Origin: Nemertoderma westbladi
Taxonomy: Eukaryota > Xenacoelomorpha > Nemertodermatida > Nemertodermatidae
Assembly: GCA_032718475.1 (NCBI GenBank)
Contig: JAUCBJ010004414.1
Span: forward strand, 1 to 38,595
Reading direction: 5' to 3'
DNA: 38,595 nt
Shown here: positions 10,376-19,103 of the stretch, one piece after another
How the letters are laid out: each line of letters starts with the position of its first letter
Position numbering within the stretch: position 1 is the first letter of the stretch
Notes under the pieces: generated by a model
Databases searched by the model: none
The model's input: only the letters and a program-made list of their open reading frames with translations
What the model was told of the DNA's origin: nothing
Position numbers and translations under genes: made by a program

Positions 10376-12133
10376 CCAGTAGAATGTTGTAATGAACTTC
10401 TTCCATTTCAGAAGAATAATTAAATACAGCAATTTTTAAATTTCTGCTACACTGCCCTTTATGTCAGTAACGTCTGAAACAAATAAATAAACAATAGACA
10501 AAAATAATAAATATTTATTGCAAGGGAAAAAGTAGAACTTTTTTTCATTATTCTCGAGGCATTATATTTACCGAGCGGCAGCAAGGTTAATAAAGGGTCT
10601 AGAGAATATTGAAAACAGATGTTTTACGTTTTTTCCCTTTTAATACGTAATTTTATTCTTAAATTGGTACTTTTTTTGCTGCTCAATTCTTTAATAAAAT
10701 ATAAAGCGATATAGTGTTACAAAAAAATTGAGCTGTAGTATTTTACTATATTGCTTCCATAGTTACAGCGTTTCATATTATTGTACTCTGCAACTCCGGA
10801 TTCTGCCTTACTCAATGTTAAATGATTTAGTGTTCTCGAATATTTATTAGGTAAGTTCAAAGCAACTAAAGTTACAATAACTTTTCAGTGTGTGGATGGA
10901 TTTTAAGTAAATTACTTGCAAACCTTAAACCTTTTCTTTATCGATGCTCTTTCAACTTTAAGAAATTTAATAAATTCCACAAAAAATATTTAAATTTACT
11001 TTGTTCCCCGGGAAGAAAAGTTAATCAATGCAATCCTATGTGTTACCCTTTTCTCCCGATTTCGGGGGATATTTGAGCTAAAAAGTAATAATTTAAGAAT
11101 ACAATTATTGTTCATTAAATTCTGGATTGTATGTATTGTGTTTTATAATAATTATTATTTTGAGGGTCATAGTAAAACGCGGATCCGGATTCTACATTTA
11201 ACATTGTCCCTACGGAAGTCGATTTTTTTTACATTTTATAACTCACAAAAATAAAACTATAACCTGTTCTATTGACTTTAGTTTATTGTTTTGGTTAAAA
11301 TAACGTGCCACTGTAACCTGCTCCTTTCCCTTAACCGATCCGCGTTTTACACCTGCCCTTATTTTGATTGTATTTGTAACAACTGTCTCCATAGGAATAT
11401 CTCATTCAATACACAAACCAGAGATTATATGCATTTATTGCCTTCATCATCTGAATAAATAAATTAATAGATTTGTTTTGTGTATATGCTAGCACTGATA
11501 AAGTACCGGTATGTAGTTTCGTAAATGGATCAACAGTTTAACCACCATTAACCCACCGGTTAACCACTAACCAGCCCCAGCCGGTTAACCATTAGCCAAA
11601 AGGTAAATGAATCTCAATATTGCAATGTAAGATTTACTGTTAATTGCACGATAATATTTCCATAACCTCAATATAAACTGAAGTCAGTAACGATGAACTG
11701 AAGAACTGCAACTATTCCTACTTACATGAAAAAGTAAAAGTACGCTTTTGTTTTAAATTATTCATAATTATGTACGACGTAATTTTACTACAAAAGTAGG
11801 AGATCAAAAACCACAAGCCACTTATTGTTGTTAGTGTTACAGTACCGAAATAAATAATGATACCGTTGTAAGTAACTTTAAATTTTTGCTACATTTTCCA
11901 AACTGTCGCTATTTCAATATCGCGTATGTCGATGACGTCTCACAATTATTGTGCTAATGAAAGGCGAGTGCAGATTGATAAAGTCATGACCTAATGTTCC
12001 TCCAAAGGGGAATATAGACCCAGGAAGGGTGCAAAGCTACTAATGAAAAGCTTTAAAAAAAAGGCTAAATGATTATTTATGTTATTGCATAGAATAATGG
12101 TTAAATAAGGTTGAGTGGGTTAGTCCAGAGAGT
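10376..12133. other. Gene-free stretch downstream of SMC2
   Basis: AT-rich; apart from the MITE at 11164-11358 I see no gene. Around 11535-11600 a short cluster of GGTTAACCA/TTAACC motifs forms an imperfect repeat. The SMC2 3' UTR must begin just left of 12134, but no canonical AATAAA is obvious close by. Confidence 0.45.
11164..11358. mobile_element. 195-bp MITE with 9-bp target duplication (copy A)
   Basis: Inverted ends GGGTCATAGTAAAACGCGG and CCGCGTTTTACACCTGCCC, flanked by a perfect 9-bp direct repeat TTATTTTGA (11155-11163 and 11359-11367). A second copy lies inverted at 14680-14836. A 9-bp duplication with G-rich ends fits Mutator-like or Merlin-like elements; I cannot decide which. 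Non-coding. Confidence 0.85.
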
Positions 12134-14320
12134 TTAATTCTTACGACGAGTTACAGTAGAGACTCCGTCTTGGAACTTCGTCTGATAAAGTACATTAGCG
12201 TTATTAAACATTCCCTCCTTAAGGGAGACAACAATAAACTGACTGTTTTTGAAGTGGGTTTTAATCATTTGTCCGACGTTCTGAGTGTGGGACAGATCGA
12301 GAGCTGCATCAACCTCGTCTAGGATATATATGGGGGCGGGCTTAAACATCAACAGACTGAGAACCAAGGAGAGAGCCACCAAGGACCGCTGTCCCCCGCT
12401 CAACTCAGTGAGACTGTCCTTCCAGACACCGCCGAAGGAGACCTTGATCTCGAGACCGTCCAGCACTGCCCCTGTAGGGGGCTCCAGCTTGGAGAAAGCG
12501 CCGGGTAGCAACGTCTTAAAGATAGAACCGAAATCTCGGTTCACCTGGAAACAGGCCTTCTCCAAGGCCAACTGCTTCTTCTCATCCAACTCACGTATAA
12601 TCGACTGGATTTTATTCTTATCCCCGATCACGGTCTCTTTCTTCTTGATGAGCTCGTGGTAACGCTCCTGCGCTTTCTCCAACATGTTCATGGCTCGCAT
12701 GTTGACGTTCTTACTGAGTTTCCCTTGGGTTTCCTTCAGCGACTTCAGTCGACGTCCAACTTCCCGCATATCCGTCGACCGGAAGTCGTATGCCGTATTC
12801 TCATTCCCAAAGTATTGCTTCTCCGACTCTATCCAGTTGTTGGACTCCAACAACCCGGCCGCCCTCCCATTCAACTCCCCCCGCTCCGCCACTGATTTCT
12901 CCAGACTGTGTTGCAAATCCTTCATCTTTAGATCAGCTTCCTGCATCTCCTTCACTAGTTTGTTCTGCTCTTTCTGTTTCTCTTGGATTTCTTTATTTTT
13001 ACTAGCCAGGGCGCTCTTCGCGTCCGATAAACGTTTCTCAACTTCCTTGACAGCCTCTTTAGCCTCGGCTTCGCCCCTTTCAGCCTCTACTATTTGCTCC
13101 TCGATGGCCGCTATCGATTCCTCGCATTGCTCACTCTCTACTTGCCCATCCACTACGGATTTCTTCAACTCCAACATCTCCAGTTTCAGTTCCTCCGTAT
13201 ACTGAACTTTCTCCTGTAGAACATCGTGAGCCTCTCTAACCCGCACCTTGAGTGCTTCAATAGCGGCTTTGGTAGATTTGATCTCCGCCTCCTTGGAGTT
13301 GTCCTGATTAAGCAACCGATCCTCTAGTTGTTTAGCTAGTTTATTAGCCTCGAGGGTTTCGCTTCGAATCTCTTCGATACGTCGGGAATCAGCCTCGATG
13401 AGGTCCTTCAGCTCCCGGACCTCCTCAACCTGCCGGAACTGCCGATTCTGTCGCAGTCGTCCCTCCAACCGCGAGAACTCGTCCTCGACGCGATCCAACT
13501 CGCGTTTAATCTCGCGGAACTTGGCCTCCTTGTCGTTCTCCACGTCGACCGCCCGCTGCGACTCGCGAACCTCGCCCTCCCGTCGCTGCACCTCGATCTG
13601 GTGCTCGATCAGCTGGGAGGCCTTGACGAGGACCGGCTCGGAGCGGCCCCGGGAGCCCCCCGTGAGCATCCCGGCCGGCGAGAACTGGTCGCCCTCGTAG
13701 GAGACCGCGGGGGCGCGAACATCGCGACTGAAGGCCAACGACTTGGCCTGGTCGCTGGTCCGGGTCAGGAACGAGTTCCCGAACACGAACCACATCGCGG
13801 GATCGAGGTAAGGCTCGTAGTCGATAAGCTCGATGGCTGGATTGGCCTCCCCTTCGGTCAGCCGTCTCGCGGCCTCAACTTTGTGAGCCGGTAGTCGCGA
13901 GCTCGATATCTTATCCAACGGGATGAAGGTGACCCGTCGCTTCAACTGACCTCCTTCGATGAGTTTCTTCCCGGTTGTGTTGGAATCGACGACGACGTTG
14001 TAGAGTTTCCCACCGGCCGCCACTTCCAACCCGGTGGCCGCCTGTTTGAACTGATCCTTGAGTTTAATGAGTCTCGCCACGACCCCCTTCACTTTGGACC
14101 GATCAAACCCCCTCTCCGGGTCCGTGTAGTCCACCGTTAGTTGCGGCATGTTGCCGGACAGCTGCTCCATCTTCCGTTTAATCGCGTCGACTTCCTCGGC
14201 GACAGACCGTTGTCTCGTCACGGCAGCTCGGAGTTTCTCTCCGTCGAATTCGACCTTCTCTAAACGTTTCCGTATCGCCTCCACGTGTTTCCTTTTGGTA
14301 TCGTATTCCGTTGTTATTCC
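12134..14320 (-). CDS. SMC2: SMC2 (condensin ATPase subunit), exon 2: hinge, second coiled coil, C-terminal head
   Basis: Encodes residues 444-1171 of SMC2, the ATPase that with SMC4 forms the core of condensin I and II and compacts mitotic chromosomes. In full-length numbering the hinge is at about 515-670 (GFDRSKVKGVVA to MLTGGSRG) and the returning coiled coil at about 680-1010. The ABC signature LSGGQ is at 1083-1087 and Walker B PIYILDEVD has the catalytic DE at 1111-1112, followed by the D-loop region. The splice acceptor TCTCTGTTAG ends at 14321 and exon 2 starts in phase 0 with GGA, matching the phase-0 donor of exon 1. The TAA is at 12134-12136. The C-terminus stops soon after the conserved DGVSTVTR motif, giving 1171 residues against about 1200 in vertebrates. 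Confidence 0.96.
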   Translation of the reverse strand, partial: GITTEYDTKRKHVEAIRKRLEKVEFDGEKLRAAVTRQRSVAEEVDAIKRKMEQLSGNMPQLTVDYTDPERGFDRSKVKGVVARLIKLKDQFKQAATGLEVAAGGKLYNVVVDSNTTGKKLIEGGQLKRRVTFIPLDKISSSRLPAHKVEAARRLTEGEANPAIELIDYEPYLDPAMWFVFGNSFLTRTSDQAKSLAFSRDVRAPAVSYEGDQFSPAGMLTGGSRGRSEPVLVKASQLIEHQIEVQRREGEVRESQRAVDVENDKEAKFREIKRELDRVEDEFSRLEGRLRQNRQFRQVEEVRELKDLIEADSRRIEEIRSETLEANKLAKQLEDRLLNQDNSKEAEIKSTKAAIEALKVRVREAHDVLQEKVQYTEELKLEMLELKKSVVDGQVESEQCEESIAAIEEQIVEAERGEAEAKEAVKEVEKRLSDAKSALASKNKEIQEKQKEQNKLVKEMQEADLKMKDLQHSLEKSVAERGELNGRAAGLLESNNWIESEKQYFGNENTAYDFRSTDMREVGRRLKSLKETQGKLSKNVNMRAMNMLEKAQERYHELIKKKETVIGDKNKIQSIIRELDEKKQLALEKACFQVNRDFGSIFKTLLPGAFSKLEPPTGAVLDGLEIKVSFGGVWKDSLTELSGGQRSLVALSLVLSLLMFKPAPIYILDEVDAALDLSHTQNVGQMIKTHFKNSQFIVVSLKEGMFNNANVLYQTKFQDGVSTVTRRKN

Positions 14321-14679
14321 CTAACAGAGAGAAACAATTAAACAGATTAAGTAATTTAGATAGAAAGTTTTTGGACAATGAATGGCCTTTTTGCTTTCTT
14401 TAAAAATACATGATGTGATTATAAGTAAGCTTAGTAAGGTTCATATAATAATAATAAGTAAGGTTCAGTCAGTATAGCGACAAAGATGGGGTAACCTAAA
14501 ACTAATCCGCAATTCATTCAAACCAATTTTTTTTATTCTACATTATCTTACTAATTTAATATCACCAAAAAGTCTATAAAAATATATAATGCGGATCACT
14601 TTCAATTCCATGGTGGGGATTTCTCAAAACTTGGCTCAGACAAACTTTAGTCCAATGACTATCGATTGACCAAAATTCA

Positions 14680-14836
14680 GGGTAGGTGTAAAACGCGGAT
14701 CCGGATTCCAAAATTATAAATTAAGGGAAAGGAGCAGGTTATAGTTTTATTTTTGGGAGTTGTAAAAAAAATCGACTTCCGTAGGGACAATGTTAAATGT
14801 AGAATCCGGATCCGGATCCGCGTTTTACTCTGACCC
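14680..14836. mobile_element. 157-bp MITE (copy B), inverted relative to copy A
   Basis: Ends GGGTAGGTGTAAAACGCGG and CCGCGTTTTACTCTGACCC; flanks CAAAATTCA (14671-14679) and CAAAATCCA (14837-14845) are a 9-bp target duplication with one change. Compared with copy A it lacks an internal block that in copy A lies between two AACCTG direct repeats, as expected from a slippage deletion. It also has a doubled GGATCC motif near its right end. Confidence 0.85.
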
Positions 14837-14907
14837 CAAAATCCATCCCTCTCCGGGGGAAATTCGACACAAATAACAGCTGATTACTACCATAAATAGA
14901 ACTGCAA

Positions 14908-14957
14908 CCTGTTCTATTGTGTTTAGTTTATTATTCCAGCCCCCCCCCCCCCCCCCC
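14908..14957 (+). repeat. MITE-related fragment running into an 18-C tract
   Basis: AACCTGTTCTATTG and TTTAGTTTATT match the interior of MITE copy A (about 11263-11290), including part of the block missing from copy B. The match ends at a run of 18 C (14940-14957). Confidence 0.55.
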
Positions 14958-15384
14958 TGCCCTGTCTCCGATTGACGGTATGCACTTCTACATAGTTACC
15001 AATTTAGTTTCCAAAGCAACGGAAATTTCCCTCGCCATTTAACCATTTTTAATGCCAATTTAGCTAAAGTATTGTGGCTTTTAAACTAAAACGAATTCAT
15101 AAATTACACTTAAAATCAATAGAGCAAGCCCAATTTTATTATGTGAAAAATATTCGCTAACATTAATGAAAATTTACTACTTACTCTCCCCTACCTGTTC
15201 CTTTTGTTTGACTTGTGTTTGCAAATTTAAGTATAATTTCAATGAATAAATATATGTTACGCAAAAATAAATTTTAGACTTTTTTGGTGATTAACGGGGT
15301 AATATAGAATCCAAACAAGCTCAAAATCGCTCAAAGGTCCCCGTCTACTAACGCATGAACCTGCAATACAGTACAAAAAAATTA

Positions 15385-15470
15385 ACCGGAAACAGGGATT
15401 AGAACTCGGTACCGGTACCTAGAGATTCCAAGTCCACCGCTCTACCAACTTCGCCTTTGCGCCGTACCTA
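15385..15470 (-). repeat. tRNA-like sequence, probably a SINE head or tRNA pseudogene
   Basis: Minus strand shows an A-box-like AGTTGGTAGAGCGGTGG and, about 30 bases on, a B-box-like GAGTTCTAATCCC, followed by a T-rich stretch (TTAATTTTTTTG). The anticodon stem and acceptor stem do not pair well, so a working tRNA gene is unlikely. A tRNA-derived SINE remnant is the best reading. Confidence 0.45.
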
Positions 15471-15548
15471 ATGGGCGGTACCTAATATCTGTGAATTCAG
15501 ATTCCGTAATGATACTTTGGGCCCAGATCCACATAGACTAGTGAATAT

Positions 15549-17903
15549 CCCGTTCCACCCACCTGTAACTCCCTCCCGTTCCACCCACCTGTAACTCCCT
15601 CCCGTTCCACACACCTGTAACTTCCTCCCGTTTCACCCACCTATTACTCCCTCCCGTTCCACCCACCTGTAACTCCCTCCCGTTCCACCCACCTGTAACT
15701 CCCTCCCGTTCCACCCACCTGTAACTCCCTCCCGTTCCACCCACCTGTAACTCCCTCCCGTTCCACCCACCTGTAACTCCCTCCCGTTCCACCCACCTAT
15801 TACTCCCTCCCGTTCCACCCACCTGTAATTCCCTCCCGTTCCACCCACCTATTACTCCCTCCCGTTCCACCCACCTGTAACTCCCTCCCGTTCCACCCAC
15901 CTGTAACTCCCTCCCGTTCCACCCACCTATTACTCCCTCCCGTTCCACCCACCTATTACTCCCTCCCGTTCCACCCACCTGTAATTCCCTCCCGTTCCAC
16001 CCACCTATTACTCCCTCCCGTTCCACCCACCTGTAACTCCCTCCCGTTCCACCCACCTGTAACCCCCTCCCTCCCGTTCCACCCATCTGTAACTCCTTCC
16101 CGTTCCACCCACCTGTAACTCTCTCCCGTTCCACCCACCTGTAACTCTCTCTCGTTCCATCCAATGTAACTCCCTCCCGTCCCACTCACCTGTAACTCCC
16201 TCCCGTTCCACCCACCTGTAACTCCCTCACGTTCCACCCACCTGTAACTCCCTCCCGTTCCACCCACCTGTAACTCCCTCCCGTTCCACCCACCTGTAAC
16301 TCCCTTCCGTTCCACCCACCTGTAACTCCCTCCCGTTCCACCCACCTGTAACTCCCTCCCGTTCCACCCACCTGTAACTCCCCCCTCCCGTTGCACCCAC
16401 CTGTAACTCCTTCCCTTTACATCCACATATAACTCCCTCCCGTTCCACCCACCTGTAACTCTCTCCCGTTCCACCCACCTGTAACTCTCTCCCGTTCCAC
16501 CCACCTGTAACTCCCTCCAGTTCCACCCACCTGTAACTCCCTCCAGTTCCACGTCCACCCACCTGTAACTCCCTCCCGTTCCACCCACCTGTAACTCCCT
16601 CACGTTCCACCCACCTGTAACTCCCTCCCGTTCCACCCACCTGTAACTCCCTCACGTTCCACCCACCTGTAACTCCCTCCCGTTCCACCCACCTGTAACT
16701 CCCTCCCGTTCCACCCGCCACCCACATATAACTTCCTCCCGTTCCACCCACCTGTAACTCCCTCCCGTTCCACCCACATGTAACTCCCTCCCGTACCACC
16801 CACATGTAAGCACGTAACTCCCTCCCGTTCCACCCACATAACTCCCTCCCGTTCCACCCACCCGTAACTCTCTCCCCGTTCCGCCCACCTGTAACTCCCT
16901 CCCGTTCCACCCACCTGTAACTCCTTCCCGTTCCACCCACCTGTAACTCCCTCCCGTTCCACCCACCTGTAACTTCCTCCCGTTCCACCCACCTGTAACT
17001 CCCTCCCGTTCCACCCACCTGTAACTCCCTCCCGTTCCACCCACCTGTAACTCCCTCCCGTTCCACCCACCTGTAACTCCCTCCCGTTCCACACACCTGT
17101 AACTCCCTCCCGTTCCACCTACCTGTAACTCCCTCCCGTTCCACCCACATGTAACTCCCTCCCGTTCCACCCACATATAACTCCTTCCCGTTCCACCCAC
17201 CTGTAACTCTCTCCCGTTCCACCCACCTGTAACTCCCTTCCGTTCCACCCACCTGTAACTCTCTCCCGTTCCACCCACATATAACTCCCTCCCGTTCCAC
17301 CAACATATAACTCCCTCCCGTTCCACCCACCTGTAACTCTCTCCCGTTCCACCCACCTGTAACTCCCTCCCGTTCCACCCACCTGTAACTCTCTCCCGTT
17401 CCACCCACATATAACTCCCTCCCGTTCCACCCACCTGTAACTCTCTCCCGTTCCCCCCACATATAACTCCCTCCCGTTCCACCCACCTGTAACTATCTCC
17501 CGTTCCACCCACATATAACTCCATCCCGTTCCACCCGCCTGTAACTCACTCCCGTTCCACCCACCTGTCTGCCTGTAACTCACTCCCGTACCACCCACCT
17601 GTAACTCCCTTAAGTTCCACCCACCTGTAACTCCCTCCCTTTCCACCCACCTGTAACTCCTTCCCGTTCCACCCACCTGTAACTCCCTCTCGTTCCACCC
17701 ACCTGTAACTCCCTCCCGTTCCACCCACCTGTAAGCTGCAACTCCCTCCCGTCCCACCCACCTGTAACTCACACCCGTACCACCCACCTGTAACTCACTC
17801 CCGTACCACCCACCACCACCTGTAACTCCCTTAAGTTCCACTTCCACCCACCTGTAACTCCTTCCCGTTCCACCCACCTGTAACTCACTCCCGTACCACC
17901 CAC
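15549..17903 (-). repeat. 26-bp minisatellite in the SMC2 intron, main block, about 90 copies
   Basis: On the SMC2 strand each unit reads GAGGGAGTTACAG then GTGGGTGGAACGG. The first half equals the last 13 bases of SMC2 exon 1 (one base differs in some units) and the second half is the start of the intron, so each unit contains the donor-like CAG|GTGGGT. No stop occurs in the consensus in any minus-strand frame. This produces spurious open frames of 200-420 codons whose translated repeat is 26 residues long (three units). Variants include CATATA for CCTGTA and 25- or 27-bp units. Confidence 0.96.
17896..17903. repeat. 8-bp target-site duplication, left copy
   Basis: CCACCCAC, repeated at 18695-18702 on the other side of the hAT-like element; it is part of a minisatellite unit. 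Confidence 0.75.
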
Positions 17904-18694
17904 TAGGGTTCGACCGGAGCAATTTTTTTTGCCGGAGCCGGGTACCGGACCGGAGCAACCTAAAAGTGCCGGAGCCGGGGCCGGAGCCGGACCGGAGCAA
18001 CATTGTTTGTTATTTTGCCTTGAGTTTGCCGTAATTAACTTTGCAGATAGCTCAGGGGGGGGGGGGGGGTCTCTTTACTGCTTTACATAATCAATTAACG
18101 GATATCTATCTAGTACGGTAGTAATAGCATAGATCTACAGACTGACAGACCTATACCTGTATCAGTGTATAGGCCTACTGATATAATATAATCTATATTA
18201 TATATACCTGTATACGGTCATTCGGGTACTGCCTGACAGCTGGACAGCCTGGCGATGTACTAGCTAACTGGCAGACTGGATTGGAATGGAACTAATTCTG
18301 TTACTGGAGTACTGGTAGCAATTAAAGTTAGGTCTTGTAGTCTTGGGTAAGTGGAAGACTGTCAGACTCATAGGCCTACAGCTGTACAGCGAAAGACAGT
18401 CAGACAACAGGACAATGCAACAGCAATAGGCAGATAGGCCTACAGTGTTTAGCCTACGGCCATACCATAATACAGTCGGCAGTACAGTCTGCCAGTAGAC
18501 GTTAATCAGTTCGCAGACGGACGTCCGGTGTCTGGCTGTATGTTTGCCTTGCCTATCCATGTAGCTATGCATCGTGCAGCACAAATACTTTTTGCCGGAG
18601 CTCCTGCACCTAATTTGACCGGAGCCGGACCGGAGCCGGACATGCCAAGTCCGGCCGGAGCCGGAGCCGGAGCCGGAGCTCCGGTCGAACCCTA
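17904..18694. mobile_element. hAT-like non-autonomous element (791 bp) inserted in the minisatellite
   Basis: Perfect 17-bp inverted ends TAGGGTTCGACCGGAGC (17904-17920) and its complement (18678-18694), with flanking 8-bp duplications CCACCCAC. An 8-bp duplication and a YARNG-type terminus are hAT traits. Both subterminal regions carry clusters of GCCGGA/CCGGAGCC, a plausible array of transposase-binding sites. A 15-G run lies at 18055-18069. I find no transposase; the single 144-codon frame inside shows no recognisable domain. Confidence 0.8.
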
Positions 18695-19103
18695 CCACCC
18701 ACCACCACCTGTAACTCCCTTAAGTTCCACTTCCACCCACCTGTAACTCCCTCCCGTTCCACCCACCTATAACTCCCTCCCGTTCCACCCACCTGTAAGC
18801 TGCAACTCCCTCCCGTCCCACCCACCTGTAACTCACACCCGTACCACCCACCTGTAACTCCCTAAGTTCCACTCACCTTACCTGTAACTCCCCCCCGTTC
18901 CACCCACCTGTAACTCCTCCCGTTCCACCCACCTGTAACTCCCTCCTGTTCCACCCACCTGTAACTCCCTCCCGTTCCACCCACCTGTAACTCCTCCCGT
19001 TCCACCCACCTGTAACTCCCTCCTGTTCCACCCACCTGCACGGCTGCACCTGTCTGCCTGTATCTCCCTCCCGTTCCACCTACCTGTAACTCCCTCTCGT
19101 TCT
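18695..19103 (-). repeat. 26-bp minisatellite, exon-proximal block, about 15 copies
   Basis: Continuation of the same array on the exon-1 side of the hAT-like element. The first units next to the exon are the most irregular (GGGAGATACAGGCAGACAGG, then GCAGCCGTGCAGGTGGG). A composite unit with an extra CCACCACC and TTAAGTTCCACTTCCACC occurs both here (from about 18700) and before the element (from about 17812), showing that the array also duplicated in larger blocks. Confidence 0.95.
19082..19086 (-). promoter_or_regulatory. SMC2: SMC2 exon-1 5' splice site
   Basis: CAG|GTAGGT on the minus strand, directly after the ELQ codons. It is the only copy of the repeated junction with GTAGGT; array units have GTGGGT. 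Confidence 0.8.

Larger units (their letters stand above)
14321..19083 (-). other. SMC2: SMC2 intron, 4.76 kb, filled with repeats
   Basis: Donor CAG|GTAGGT (GT at 19083-19082) and acceptor ...TTAG (14322-14321) join two phase-0 exons whose products align continuously with SMC2. From the acceptor end the intron holds AT-rich DNA, MITE copy B, an 18-C tract, a tRNA-like stretch, then the 26-bp minisatellite with a hAT-like insertion reaching right up to exon 1. Confidence 0.9.

Noticed and set aside
7884-10432. Very long open frames (up to about 830 codons) on both strands through the 33-bp satellite
   Set aside because: The 33-bp period preserves any stop-free frame, and four of six frames are open at once. 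The longest starts inside a MITE. No domain, and no protein-like constraint between units.
12285-13894. Plus-strand open frames of 70-170 codons opposite SMC2 exon 2
   Set aside because: Shadows of the GC-rich coding strand; no domains.
15538-18825. Many overlapping minus-strand frames of Gly/Trp/Arg-rich repeats
   Set aside because: They are the stop-free 26-bp minisatellite read in three frames; they have no independent start and lie inside the SMC2 intron.
18862-19083. Extension of SMC2 exon 1 into the minisatellite (about 70 more codons)
   Set aside because: The frame is open but its sequence is degraded array; the donor at 19083 and phase-0 acceptor at 14321 restore a continuous SMC2 of normal length.
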